Assembly (NCBI GenBank): GCA_030437565.1
Contig: CP129291.1
Coordinates: 682,001 to 746,000, forward strand
Direction of reading: 5' to 3'
DNA: 64,000 nt
From: Terrilactibacillus sp. S3-3
GTDB taxonomy: Bacteria > Bacillota > Bacilli > Bacillales > Sporolactobacillaceae
Shown: one piece after another, positions 48,923 to 59,691 of the stretch
Position numbering within the stretch: the stretch's first letter is position 1
How the letters are laid out: each line of letters begins with the position of its first letter
Notes under the pieces: generated by a model
Database searches by the model: none
Told to the model about the DNA's origin: nothing
What the model saw: only the letters and a program-made list of their open reading frames with translations
Translations under genes and position numbers: made by a program

Positions 48923-49353
48923 TGGGTCATACACCTTACGGATATTTTATTCAAAATGGAAAAGCAGTCATCGATGAGATGATGAAGGCAGTACAGGTAA
49001 GGGATTTGTATCAAGCATATCTCTCGGGACTCTCTTTAAGAGATGCTTCGAAAAAAGCAGGTATTAACCGTTATCATGCAACTATTGCCAAAATGCTGAC
49101 GAATAAGAAGTATCTTGGGGATGAGTACTATCCTCCGATTATCGACAAATACACTTTTGAACAGGCCCAGGCAGAAAGGTTAAGGCGGGCTCAGATGCTT
49201 GGCAGAATACGAAAACCCAAAATGAAAGAGGATGTATCCCAATCTCTGAATTTCACAGTCCCTACACCAAAACAGCTTTATGACGATCCATTTAAACAAG
49301 CAGAATATGCTTACAGTTTAATAGAAAGTGAGGTGACAATAGATGGCGATTAA
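48922..49353 (+). CDS. Recombinase-domain protein without catalytic domain
   Basis: The ATG at 48922 ([20 protein letters not shown]) overlaps the previous stop. The 143-residue intact protein begins at the point where full serine recombinases enter the recombinase domain (PYGY motif), with [20 protein letters not shown] and [20 protein letters not shown]. It has no resolvase serine and no zinc ribbon. It is co-translated between two full recombinases, so it is probably a DNA-binding accessory or directionality factor, and less likely a remnant. Confidence 0.78.
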   Translation: MGHTPYGYFIQNGKAVIDEMMKAVQVRDLYQAYLSGLSLRDASKKAGINRYHATIAKMLTNKKYLGDEYYPPIIDKYTFEQAQAERLRRAQMLGRIRKPKMKEDVSQSLNFTVPTPKQLYDDPFKQAEYAYSLIESEVTIDGD

Positions 49354-50909
49354 TAGAAATGTTACAGTAATACCGGCACGTACCCGTATTGGAAATAACA
49401 TAAAAACCGAAACTAGACCGAAACTACGTGTCGCTGCTTACTGCCGGGTATCTACTGACAGTGATGAACAGGCTACCAGCTATGAGGTTCAGATTGAGCA
49501 TTACACGAACTACATTAAAAATAATCCCGAATGGGATCTGGCCGGAATATTTGCGGATGATGGAATCTCGGGAACAAATACCAAAAAGCGTGAGGAATTT
49601 AACCGCATGATTGAAGAATGTATGGAAGGCAAAATCGATATGATTATAACCAAGTCTATCAGCCGATTTGCCAGAAATACGCTGGATTGTTTGAAATATA
49701 TTCGGCAGCTAAAAGATAAAAACATTCCTGTTTTCTTTGAAAAAGAGAACATTAACACCATGGACTCCAAAGGTGAGATCATGCTCACCATCATGGCATC
49801 ATTGGCTCAGCAGGAAAGCCAGTCTTTAAGCCAAAACGTGAAGCTGGGCATTCAATACCGTTACCAGCAAGGGGAAATACAAGTCAATCACAAGAGGTTT
49901 TTAGGATACACGAAAGACGAAAATAAACGGCTGGTTATTGTTCCTGAAGAAGCGGAAGTGGTAAAGCGTATCTACCGTGAGTATCTTGAAGGAGCAAGCC
50001 TTCTGCAGATAGCACGAGGTCTGGAAGCAGACGGAATTCTTACTGCGGCCAATAAACCAAAGTGGAGACCGGAAACGCTGAGGAAGATACTGCAAAATGA
50101 AAAGTATATCGGTGACGCGCTACTACAAAAGACTTACACACAGTTGATTTCCTCTCAAAAAACGGGTGGTTAATAACGGTATTGTTCCTCAGTATTATGT
50201 AGAAAACAGCCATGAACCTATTATCCCGCGTGAAATTTTCATGCAGGTTCAGGAAGAAATGGTTCGAAGAGCAAATTTGCATTCAGGAAAAGGCGGAAAG
50301 AAGAGAGTATACAGCAGTAAATACGCTCTTTCTAGTATCGTGTACTGCGGAGAGTGCGGAGAAATTTACAGGCGGGTTCATTGGAACAACCGAGGATATA
50401 AGTCCATTGTCTGGAGATGTGTTAGTAGACTTGAGGAAAAAGGTTCAGACTGTACTTCCCCGACTATTAATGAGGAAACGTTACAAACAGCGGTTGTAAA
50501 AGCTATCAACGAGGTACTAGCCAGCAAGAACACTTTCCTCTTCATATTGCAGGACAATATTGCTACCGTCTTAAATGAAGAAAATGACAAGGCTACGGAT
50601 GAGATTGATAGAAAATTAGATGAACTGCAGAATGAGCTTCTTAGACTGGCAAACTCAAAGGCTGATTATAACGAAGTGGCTGATGAGATTTACCGCCTGC
50701 GAGAACTAAAGAAAAATGCGCTAGTTGAGAATGCAGAGCGTGAAGGAAAGAGACAGCGGATCGCTGAAATGACAGACTTCTTAAGCCAGCAGTCATGCGA
50801 GATCCAGGAATATGATGAACAACTGGTAAGGCGGCTTATTGAAAGAATTACTGTATTTGACGACAAGATGACCATTGAGTTTAAATCCAGCGTTAAGATC
50901 AATCTTTAA
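49343..50909 (+). CDS. Large serine recombinase 2, one frameshift
   Basis: The ATG at 49343 ([20 protein letters not shown]) follows GAGGTGACAAT and overlaps the previous gene by 11 bases. [20 protein letters not shown] holds the catalytic serine and [20 protein letters not shown] follows. The recombinase domain ([16 protein letters not shown]) and zinc ribbon ([15 protein letters not shown]...RCVS) are present, with a C-terminal coiled coil. An indel near 50150 splits it. About 522 residues. Together with recombinase 1 it may integrate and excise the element; the two differ clearly in sequence. Confidence 0.9.
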
Positions 50910-50924
50910 ATGTAAATACATTAT

Positions 50925-50968
50925 GGCCACCGGCTGAGGATTAATACCCTACTGGTGGCTTATTTTTA
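50925..50968 (+). terminator. Terminator after the recombinase operon
   Basis: GGCCACC (50925-50931) pairs with GGTGGC (50954-50959), followed by TTATTTTT. It separates the recombinases from the next island. Confidence 0.6.
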
Positions 50969-50979
50969 TACAGATTAGT

Positions 50980-51012
50980 TATACAAATATTTATACAAAT
51001 GTATAGACAAAT
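50980..51012. repeat. Three TATACAAAT-type direct repeats upstream of the HARE-HTH gene
   Basis: TATACAAAT occurs at 50980-50988 and 50992-51000, with a variant TATAGACAAAT at 51002-51012. Spacing of 10-12 bases puts them on one helix face. They could be operator sites for the protein encoded at 51055. Confidence 0.45.
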
Positions 51013-51054
51013 ATAAAAAATAGGAATATACTGATTTTAGCGAGGTGGATAATA

Positions 51055-51453
51055 ATGGATATAAAAATTGATGCCTTAATTCCATTTGATACATTACAGA
51101 CAGATTTGGAGAATGTATTTTCGGTTGTTGAAAATGGGAAGGTAGTTCTGCTTAAGGATAATAAACCTGTTTATATAATTTTCAAATATGATGCCTCCCA
51201 GCCTACTGTTACAAATACAATTCCAACTGAAACTGCCAGCTATACACTCCAGGAAGCCATGAAGATTGTTTTGTCAGAGGCAGAGAATTACACTATGCAT
51301 GCATCTAAACTTGCGGATGAGATATATGAACGTAGGTTGTATTTACAGAAAAACGGGAAGAAAGCACAGTATACCCAGATTAGGGCGAGATGTGGGCATT
51401 ATCCGGATATGTTTGAAGCGCTCCCAGGAAACTACATCAAACTGAAAGGATGA
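51055..51453 (+). CDS. HARE-HTH domain protein with Phd-like N-terminus
   Basis: The ATG at 51055 follows GCGAGGTGGATAATA. The 132-residue intact protein has an N-terminal segment (FDTLQTDLENVFSVVENGKV, VLLKDNKPVYIIFK) like Phd/YefM antitoxins and a C-terminal HARE-HTH domain (YTLQEAMKIVLSEAENYTMH, ASKLADEIYERRLY, RCGHYPDMFEAL). HARE-HTH modules occur in restriction enzymes and transcription proteins. Located before a small partner and GmrSD, it may regulate the island. No toxin gene is evident beside it unless 51460 is one. Confidence 0.72.
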   Translation: MDIKIDALIPFDTLQTDLENVFSVVENGKVVLLKDNKPVYIIFKYDASQPTVTNTIPTETASYTLQEAMKIVLSEAENYTMHASKLADEIYERRLYLQKNGKKAQYTQIRARCGHYPDMFEALPGNYIKLKG

Positions 51454-51459
51454 GTGAAA

Positions 51460-51669
51460 ATGGCTACATACAAAGAGATACAAGAATATGTAAAGGCCAC
51501 TTTTGGATATACGCCGAAAACATGCTGGATAGCACATTCCAAAGAAGTTTATGGTCTGTCTCCGAAGGTTGCAAACAATAGAAATGACATGAATAAACGC
51601 GAGTATCCTTGCCCGGCTGAAAAGCAAGAGGATATAAGAAAGGCATTTAAGCATTTTGGGATGCTTTAA
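51460..51669 (+). CDS. Small conserved island protein
   Basis: The ATG at 51460 lies seven bases after the HARE-HTH stop; GGATGAG precedes it. The 69-residue intact protein (MATYKEIQEYVKATFGYTPK, TCWIAHSKEVYGLSPKVANN, FKHFGML) is compact and rich in aromatic and basic residues. I know this type only as an unnamed small protein often found near restriction genes. No function can be given. Confidence 0.65.
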   Translation: MATYKEIQEYVKATFGYTPKTCWIAHSKEVYGLSPKVANNRNDMNKREYPCPAEKQEDIRKAFKHFGML

Positions 51670-51737
51670 TTGCACAGTTAATAGTACAAGCTTGTATGGT
51701 AAAGCTTACCTAATATTAAGATGAATGGAGAACAGTT

Positions 51738-54300
51738 ATGAGCGATTTACAGTCACTTTCGGAATTGTATCAAAATAAATTGTTTCGTATCCCAGATTAC
51801 CAAAGAGGATATGCCTGGAAACAGGAGCAGCTTGTAGATTTTTGGGATGATATCTTGAATCTTCAGGAAGATAGGTATCATTATACTGGTTTATTATCAT
51901 TAAAAGCTGTTGCGAAGGCCGAATCAAAGGGTTGGAGCAACGATAAGTGGTTACTTGATTCAGGATATAAGGCCTATCATGTAGTTGATGGGCAGCAACG
52001 ACTTACCACCTTTTCGATCCTAGTAAATGAGATTGTTTCTTTTGTTAAAGGTTTAGAGTGCAACGAGGGAAAGACGGATGAGGAGATAGTCCTTTGCTAT
52101 CAAACCCTTAAAGCTATCCGTTCCAAATATATATCGCAGAAACGACCCCCGCAAAACCTTATCACTACATACCTTTTTGGATATGAGGTTGACAATCCTA
52201 GCGCAGATTATCTTACATACAAAATATTTGAGGAACCGTTTAGCGGTACAGTGAATGAAACATATTATACGAAAAATCTGAAGTACGCAAAAGAATTCTT
52301 TTTGGATTGTTTGAAAAAACTGTATGCAGCTGAGGGTATAGATGGTATAGAAGCTGTTTTCCGTAAAATCACTTTACAACTGATGTTTATATATTCATGA
52401 GATTGAAGATGACTATGATGTTTTTGTAGCTTTTGAAACAATGAACAATCGTGGTAAAAAGCTTACGAATCTTGAACTCCTGAAAAACCGTCTTATCTAT
52501 CTGACTACACTTTATGATACTGATAAATTGGATGCGATGGATAAAGCTGAATTACGTAAGCAGATCAATGATGCCTGGAAAGAGGTGTATTATCAATTAG
52601 GCAGAAATCAGAATTCACCGTTATCAGATGATGAGTTCTTAAGGGCGCATTGGATTATGTATTTCCAATATTCCCGTAAAAAAGGTGATGACTATATCAA
52701 GTTTTTCTTCTTAATAAGTTTTCAGCTAAAAACATCTTTGATAAGCAGATAGTTGCCATCGAAGAAGAAGTGGCAGAAACTATTGAGACGGACATTGAAG
52801 AAGACGATGATGTGCCACAGCCTACAGAGCCAGAAGCAGAAACAGTAACGACTATCAGTAAATTAGAGCCTGGAGAAATAGCAGCCTACGTTAATAGCTT
52901 AAAAAGCGTTGCAAAATACTGGTTCTATACTTTTTTTCCTGAGTTTAGTGATTTAACTCACGAAGAAAAAGTTTGGATTGAACGCCTTAATCGTATAGGT
53001 ATAGGTTATTTTAGACCACTTGTCGCAGCATCATTAACTCCGGACGCAAATGCCACCCCAGAAGAACGTGTTGAGTTTTTCCGTGCTGCGGAGCGTTTTA
53101 TTTTCTTATCATTTAGAATGGCAGCATTCCAGTCTAGTTATAAAAGTAGCGAGCGATTATTACCGCAAGACACGCGATGTATATACAGGTGAACTTTCTT
53201 TAAGCGAAGTTACTAAATCGTTAATGGAAACTGCAACTAGTGATATGGATTATGCGATTAAGAACTTTATGACCCGGATCGATAAACGCTTTTCAAATGG
53301 CGATGGTTTTTATGGTTGGCGCGATCTTCGTTATTTTTGCTTTTTGAATATGAATATGAAAAGGCAGAAGAAACAGGAATAGAAAAGCTGGGATGGGCTC
53401 CATTTACAAAAGTAGAAAAAGATAAAGTATCGATTGAGCATATCCTCCCCCAGACACCAACTAAATGGTACTGGAAAAAATCAGTTCCGTAAGTACACAG
53501 AAGATGAGATAAAGATACTTTCTGGTTCGCTTGGCAATTTATTACCGTTGTCTCAGAGTGTAAACTCTGCATTGCAGAATGATAGTTTCTCAGATAAAAA
53601 ATCATCAAACAGCATTGGTAGACGTGGTTATGAGGACGGATCGCACTCCGAATAGAAGTGTCTCGAGAAGCCGATTGGGATGCAGAGCGCATATTAAAAC
53701 GTGGTATTAAGCTTCTAAAATTTGTCGAAACCCGTTGGAACATCCAATTTAAAGATGAAACACAGATGCTTGATCTGCTTCATATATCCTTTGTAAATGA
53801 TGGCCGTGCTGATGTGCCCGAAATACCAGAGCCAGAATTTGAAGAAACAACCGACCAGCCTTCAGAAACAACAAGAGTACTTTCTGAACGGCATCTATTG
53901 CGAATGGATTTTTGGACTAATTTTGTACAGTACTGTCGCAATAATGGGCGTGGAGAGGACATTGCATCTCGAAAACCATCATATGACGACTGGTACGATG
54001 TTTCGGTTAGCAATCCAAACTATCACATTTTCTTTCAGCTTGTTAGAAAGAAAATATTGCGTATTGGTATTTATGTGTATCGCCCAGAGTATTTTTCTAA
54101 GCTTGAATCTAAAAAGACTGAAATTGAAAGCGTATTTGGTGCTCCCCTAGAGTGGTACAAGTCGGGAAAAAAGTGTAGCAAAGAGGATTCTTTACTCTGA
54201 AGAAAAAGATATTCATAATCCTGAACTGTATCAGCAGCATTTTGAATGGCTCATCAATCACTTTGATAAGCTTAAAAGTGCTCTTGATGCAATCGTTTAA
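51738..54300 (+). CDS. GmrSD-like type IV restriction enzyme (DUF262-DUF1524-DUF4268), frameshifted
   Basis: The ATG at 51738 ([20 protein letters not shown]) follows ATGGAGAACAGTT. The DUF262 domain shows [14 protein letters not shown] and [14 protein letters not shown], the GmrS nucleotide-hydrolysis region, and [16 protein letters not shown]. The DUF1524 domain has the HNH-like [14 protein letters not shown]. The C-terminus ([38 protein letters not shown]) looks like DUF4268. Indels near 52395, 52715, 53155, 53350, 53480, 53655 and 54170 are needed; about 855 residues result. GmrSD enzymes cleave phage DNA with modified cytosines. All key motifs are present. Confidence 0.87.
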
Positions 54301-54319
54301 TGAAGGGAGGGAAAACTGA

Positions 54320-55163
54320 TTGATTGGTACAATTATTGGGGATGTAGTTGGCTCTCGATTTGAGTTTAATAATCATAGAGATAAAGACTTCGAACTATTT
54401 ACAGAAGACTGCCAGGTTACAGATGACAGTATTATGACTCTTGCAGTTGCAAAATCAATTATGGAAGCAGAGAAAATAATCAAACCTTCAGTTGGCGGTT
54501 ATGATTTTGATAGCGACTATTACTCGCTGATTGAAAAAATGACTATTAAATATATGCAGGAAATTGGGCGTAAATATCCCAATTGTGGTTACGGTGGGAT
54601 GTTGTCAAAATGGGTTTTTTTTAGTGATGATCCTCAACCCTACAACAGCTTTGGGAAATGGTGCGGCTATGCGGATAAGTCCGGTAGGTTTTGCAGCAAG
54701 GACAGAAAGCGAAGCCTGCAGGCTCTCTGAAGTCGTAACTGGAGTGACGCATGATCATGAAGAAGGCATAAAGGGCGCAGAAGCTACTGCGGTAGCAATT
54801 TACATGGCACGTCGTGGATTTACCAAAGGCGAAATCCGGGAAAAAATTGAGCGCAATTATTATTCTTTGGATTTTACAATTGATGATATTAGGGATTCAT
54901 ACCAGTTTAATGAGACGTGCCAAGATACTGTTCCACAAGCTATTGAAGCATTTTTGGAATCAACTTCTTTTGAAGATGCAATTCGTAATGCGATTTCAAT
55001 AGGTGGCGATAGTGACACTTTAGCTGCTATCACAGGAGCTATTGCAGAAGCATACTACGGAGTTCCTGAAGAGCTCAAAGAAAAAGCTCTTTCCTATCTT
55101 AATGATGAACTGCGCTCTATTTTTAATGATTGGTCTGAATTTATAGGTATGAAGGAGCAATAA
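54320..55163 (+). CDS. ADP-ribosylglycohydrolase family protein, one frameshift
   Basis: The TTG at 54320 (IGTIIGDVVGSRFEFNNHRD) follows AAGGGAGGG. The DraG-like metal motifs are CQVTDDSIMTLAVAKS (TDDS) and AISIGGDSDTLAAITGAIAE (GGDSDT), both intact. An indel near 54665 joins YNSFGNGAAMRISPVGFAAR. About 281 residues. The enzyme removes ADP-ribose from proteins or nucleic acids. Next to GmrSD and a DUF6508 gene it is likely part of a defence or anti-toxin function, not housekeeping. Confidence 0.87.
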
Positions 55164-55174
55164 GCAAGTTTAAA

Positions 55175-55950
55175 GTGCTCACAAAGTACATCGGGAGAAT
55201 CTCTGAATCTGAATCTTATGGCGAATGGTTTATTGATAGAGAAAATGACGGGACTTCGGAACACCCAATTCAGATGCCATATGTAAATTTTAATGAACTT
55301 GTAGATTTGTTTGTTACTGAGTTTTATCAGTTCTCAGAGAGTCATCCCGAATATCAGCTTACAAATTATGGTTCAATTCTCGAAAACAATGGCCTTAAAT
55401 GGGACGATGTTTCTATGAGAAATGTTGATGTTGATACTATAGATGAACAATGTACCCTTGCGTTAATAATGGGGGCAATTCGGGCTGAGCGATTCTGTGA
55501 TGGAGCACTTCTCAGCTTTTTCAAGGATGGCTATATTTTGAAATGGCTGAAACGGTTGAAAGCAATTGATAATGGCAATTCAAAAACGTCGATTGAGGAA
55601 ATATATTTTGAAATTGGTGGGCTTGGTGGATACGACACATATCGTATGATCTTTTTAGTTATAATTCAGCTCATTTAGTAACAACACCATGGTGCGGTGA
55701 GCCGATTGATAAACACTATTCGTCTGAAGAAGTAAGGTTACTGCTTGATGCCTTTGAAAATATTCATGTTGAACATTGGAATAGCGAGTATATTGATCCT
55801 TGTGTTTGTGATGGAACGCAATGGGAGTTAGCGGTAAAATACGAGGGGCATCGTGGTACAGTATGGGTTGGCAGTAATGCTTATCCGAGCAATTGGGAGG
55901 AACTATTATCGTTTTTTGAAATCGAGTATGAGGAAGATAAGGAAGAATAA
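55175..55950 (+). CDS. DUF6508 domain protein with C-terminal extension, one frameshift
   Basis: The GTG at 55175 (LTKYIGRISESESYGEWFID) lies 11 bases after the previous stop. The first 150 residues contain the DUF6508 region (ALIMGAIRAERFCDGALLSF and ILKWLKRLKAIDNG). After TSIEEIYFEIGGLGGYDTYR an indel near 55650 leads into FFSYNSAHLVTTPWCGEPID and WNSEYIDPCVCDGTQWELAV, ending at 55948-55950. About 258 residues. DUF6508 has no known activity; pairing with ADP-ribosylglycohydrolases is recurrent. The C-terminal part has a conserved-looking aromatic core I cannot name. Confidence 0.68.
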
Positions 55951-55993
55951 CCGATAAAAGAAATTACCAAAATTATTAAGGGGGAGGGCTATC

Positions 55994-56462
55994 GTGAGAA
56001 CAGATTTTCATGAATTGAAGAAAGAGTTTGTTAACAAAAGAGTAGCAGATGCGAATCAGTTTATTGATAATGTTGTTTATAACTACAAAGTACTGGAGCA
56101 TTGTAAAGATTTGATATTAGCACTTACAACAGAATATGATCGCCGAGTATCAGAGTATCATATCATTCTGAAATTTATAACAATATAAAAGATAAAGGGC
56201 AAGCATCTATAACATTACTTGACGATTCATTTGAACTCTTTGGGTTTCGAACGAGTATTTCCGAGATGATTTCTAAAAAAATATAAAGGATATTATTCAA
56301 TATGCAAATAATTGTCTGGATTCTTTAGCTCAATTAGTAAATTCTAGTTTGATATATCCTCAATTCTCTAAAGATATTGTCGACTTTGGCTTTTTATATA
56401 ACAACAAAAGAAATAGACTAAGCGGGTTTTCAACCTGTTCATATACAGAGCAGGTTTTTTAG
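55994..56462 (+). CDS. Unknown helical protein, frameshifted
   Basis: The GTG at 55994 (RTDFHELKKEFVNKRVADAN) follows AGGGGGAGGGCTATC. With indels near 56165 and 56285 corrected it continues SEIYNNIKDKGQASITLLDD, YKDIIQYANNCLDSLAQLVN and ends near 56462, about 156 residues, mostly helical. The last few codons overlap the terminator at 56432, so the true stop may be a little earlier. I do not recognise it. AT-rich like its neighbours. Confidence 0.5.
56432..56460 (+). terminator. Intrinsic terminator in the island
   Basis: AACCTGTTC (56432-56440) pairs with GAGCAGGTT (56448-56456) with one G-U pair and a 7-base loop, followed by six T. Confidence 0.65.
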
Positions 56463-56526
56463 TAATATAAATGCTCATTCAGAATTTTCATTTCTTAGAA
56501 AATCAAATAATCGAATTAAGCATATA

Positions 56527-57172
56527 ATGGATATCCCAACTTCCATTGGTTTTCAACTGTTTGGAGATGAAAGTGTTGCCTTGATAAAAGAATTTTCGAA
56601 GAACAATATAAAATTTAGTGATGTAAAAATTAATGATAAATGCAACGAAAATTTGTGTGTTTATATCAGATTGTATTGATGATGTTTGTGCAGCAATATT
56701 AAAAGATCTTCCGGCTGTCAATCATGAGTATAGGTTTAATTGTGTAAATGTATATGGCCAAATTCCCAAAGCAAAGGATGTTAAAATTGAGCAAATCAAA
56801 TATGAAGATGCTGATTTTATTGTCGCGTATCTCGAAATCACAGAGACCGATTTAACAAAAATTCCAAATCAATTAGAACTTATTTTTGCATCAGTCCGAA
56901 ATGATGTTTGTATTGAAGTTTTTAATTATGACTATGACTTGTTGTTATTAAAAATCGGAGACCATTATTTAGGTTATGCAGAAGCTATTGAACCAGTAGA
57001 TCCAGATTTTCTGAGTTACCGTAAGTACCAAATACACTTGGACAACCAAAGAACTTTTCACGATATGATCATTAAGAAGACGAAAATGAAACTATATCCT
57101 TTCGCTTCAAATCAGCAATTCATTTTTTATGAAAAAGATGAAACATCAAAGAGAGTGAAGAACCATTGGTAG
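56527..57172 (+). CDS. Unknown protein, one frameshift
   Basis: A frame from ATG 56527 reads MDIPTSIGFQLFGDESVALI, KEFSKNNIKFSDVKINDK, and after an indel near 56640 continues TKICVFISDCIDDVCAAILK, FIVAYLEITETDLTKIPNQL and ends VKNHW at 57172. About 214 residues, acidic, alpha/beta. No ribosome site of quality is seen before 56527, so the gene may be truncated at its 5' end. I do not recognise the family. It is the last gene before the right 19-bp inverted repeat. Confidence 0.5.
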
Positions 57173-57189
57173 ATGAAACAAATGAGTAA

Positions 57190-57208
57190 TTGATATGTTC
57201 CCGCGAAC
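57190..57208 (-). repeat. 19-bp inverted repeat, right copy
   Basis: TTGATATGTTCCCGCGAAC is the exact reverse complement of 3784-3802. A partial further copy (TTGATATGTTTCC) follows at about 57245. Confidence 0.6.
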
Positions 57209-57842
57209 GTCGGTTTCCGGAAAAAAAAAACAGCAAAAAACCGATTGATATGTTTCCTTTAACGCAGGGTTCCAAAATCGGCCCAAGACATCAATGCTAT
57301 CCTCTCGAGCCACGTGGAGACAGTCGCACTGTTGGAGTTAAAATAATAATCAAAGCCCTTGAAAATGGCTTAATGACAGTATTTCCAAGGCATTTTATCG
57401 ATGTTTCTTTGCCGCGTTGCATTGGCCCTGCCGCTGAGCATGGATTTAAACATGGGTATGTTTGGCACATGAATAGCGATGTTTATTGATTGGAGCGTTA
57501 GAGCGATCATTTTTGTGCAACGGTATATTAGTGGAAAATGGACCCGATTTCATGCTATTTAATTAAAATCAACGCACGTCCCACATTGAGAATAGTCGAG
57601 AGTTTATTGAGGATATGGCAGTTATCAAACCTGTGTCAGCTGAAACAGCAACAAAGAACTGTTCAAATCAAAAGGTGATGAGCTTGTTTACCATACTGAT
57701 AATGAAAATATTGTCCTTGAGGTGCGTCAAGAGGTGGGATTTAGGAGAGCCGGTTGCCAAGTATAAGGAAGTACCGGAAAGAAAAAAGATCAATGGAAAA
57801 CCCACTGATCTTAATCAATTCATCCAGAAGTTCTGCGGAGTT
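57209..57842. other. Gene-poor stretch, probably decayed coding sequence
   Basis: About 630 bases without a confident gene. Short frames such as IGPRHQCYPLEPRGDSRTVG... (57190-57489) and one at 57615-57863 have no ribosome sites and no recognisable motif. The sequence is less AT-rich than the island to the left and has poly-A runs, so remnants of a broken gene are possible. Confidence 0.35.
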
Positions 57843-59361
57843 TTATTTCTCCTCTTTTGCTAACTTTTCCAATTCCCAATAGTTAGGCTTTCCGCTGCCT
57901 AAAAGAGGCAATTCTGTCAAATATTCAATTCTGGCGGGAACATATAATAATGACAATTTCTTATGCTTGATGAACTTTGTCAGTTCTCTTTTTGAGATAT
58001 CCGCTTTCGTTGTGAACATGACGATTTGCTCGCCTTTTCGGGTGTCGGGGATGCTCACGGCATAAAAGTCGGATTCGCCGAAACATTCCAGCGCCAATTC
58101 TTCAGCTTTATTGAGCGAAATCATTTCCCCGGCTATTTTGGCAAACCGCTTTAATCTGGAGATGATCCGGATAAATCCTTCATTGTCAATTTCAGCGATG
58201 TCGCCGGTATTATACCATTCGCCGCAAGGAACAAACCCTTTTCCGTGAATTAAATAACCCTTCATCACATTCGGGCCTTTGAGCAGCAAATTTCCGCCTT
58301 CTTTAACCCCTTCCACTTTGGCAATCTTGGCTTCCATCAATGGCAATATTTTGCCAACCGTTCCTTCTTTATAATACTGAGGCGTATTAAGCGAAATAAT
58401 CGGCGATGTTTCCGTAGACCCGTAACCTTCTAAAATGGTAATCCCGAATTTATTCCGATAAATTTCCCTGACATCTCTTTGTAATCTTTCTCCGCCCGCA
58501 ACAACAATTCTTAATGTCCGGAATTGTTCTTTAGTGGCATAGTTGGCGTAATGCTCGAAAAATGTATTTGTTGAAACAAAAATCGTACTTTTATCCTTAT
58601 GAATCGCCTTTGGAATCTCCCGATAACTAAGCGGCGAGGGAAATAAAAATGATTTACACTTGTGACAAGAGGGAGTATCGCACCAACCGTCATGCCGAAC
58701 GAATGAAATAACGGTAAAGGATTGAAAATCCGATCGGTCTGCTTGACTTCGATGTGATCAAAGGCCTGTTTAATATTAGCAAAAATGTTCCGATGTGTCA
58801 GAATAACGCCTTTTGGTTTTGATTCCGTTCCGGAAGTGAACAAGATAACCTCCGACATCTCTCTTTTTTTAAAATTAGGGACTCTTGATTCAATCAGCCC
58901 TGATATTTTATGGAAGTTAGAGATGCTGTTCTTCAAGTCCTCAAGATAAACAATCTTTACTTACTTTTTTCCATTTCTTCGACAACATAACTCAGATTGG
59001 CTTTTTTTTTTTTACAAATTCTCTAGAAGTAATCACGGTCTCCAAGGAAGCCGTTTCAATGCAGTCGATGATGTTTTGGGTTCCCATCGTAAAATTTAGA
59101 ATACAAGGAGCTTGTTCATTTTTAAACAATGAGAATAAGACAATCACATGCCCGACAACATTAGGCAAGTAGAGTCCAACCCTTTTTTCATTTTTGACCA
59201 CTTCATTCATCTTTTTGCTCATGATATTGACGGCAATCAAAAATTTTCTATAGGTGAAAGAACTCGTTAAATCCTCAATAATTATTTTTTTTTGGATGCA
59301 ACTTGGCTTGTTTGACCATTTCATCAAATAAATTAACGTGACTCGGTATCTGCAGCGTCAA
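57843..59361 (-). CDS. AMP-dependent acyl ligase (acyl-CoA/acyl-ACP synthetase type), frameshifted
   Basis: The TTG start at 59361 (TLQIPSHVNLFDEMVKQAKL) follows TTAGGAG. The adenylate-forming signature is LFTSGTESKPKGVILTHRN; later come PLPLFHSFGMTVGAIL, GEWYNTGDIAEIDNEGFIRI and the C-terminal lysine region GSGKPNYWELEKL. Indels fall near 59290, 58990, 58620 and 58420. About 506 residues, typical of this superfamily. It activates a fatty acid as acyl-AMP for transfer to CoA or ACP. The sequence resembles the ligase half of Aas-type proteins, but the exact substrate cannot be told. No frame-independent inactivation is seen. Confidence 0.82.
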
Positions 59362-59691
59362 AACGTCCACTCCTAATAAATAACATTTCAGTCCTTCTTT
59401 ATATCATTAATAATAAAAAAAAAGCAAGGATGCGCCAAACAAAAGTTCCAGTATAAGGAATTTAATAAAGAAAACAACATTAAAAGAATACGAAGAAAAC
59501 AGGAAAGATGTTCCATTAGTTGGCTAATCAACCATTTTTAATGTTGCGATCAATGCGGAGTGTTTCCATCATGCTTCGTAATTGAAGGGCCTTCTGGTTT
59601 GTGATCGGAATACATGATGATCTAAAAAAAAAGAGAGAAGAAAGGACTCCAGAAGTCTAAAAATATATGGGGTCCTGTATTCCTTTTTGTA
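59362..59691. other. Intergenic region between SDR and acyl ligase
   Basis: This AT-rich stretch of 330 bases holds the TAGGAG site of the acyl ligase and poly-A/T runs. A GGACT/GTCC pairing near 59645-59685 could end SDR transcription on the minus strand. I see no gene in it. Confidence 0.4.

Noticed and set aside
12060..51054. Exact attL/attR direct repeats of the prophage
   Set aside because: By eye I found no convincing long direct repeat at the two prophage borders; serine integrase cores can be 2 bp, so the ends remain unassigned.
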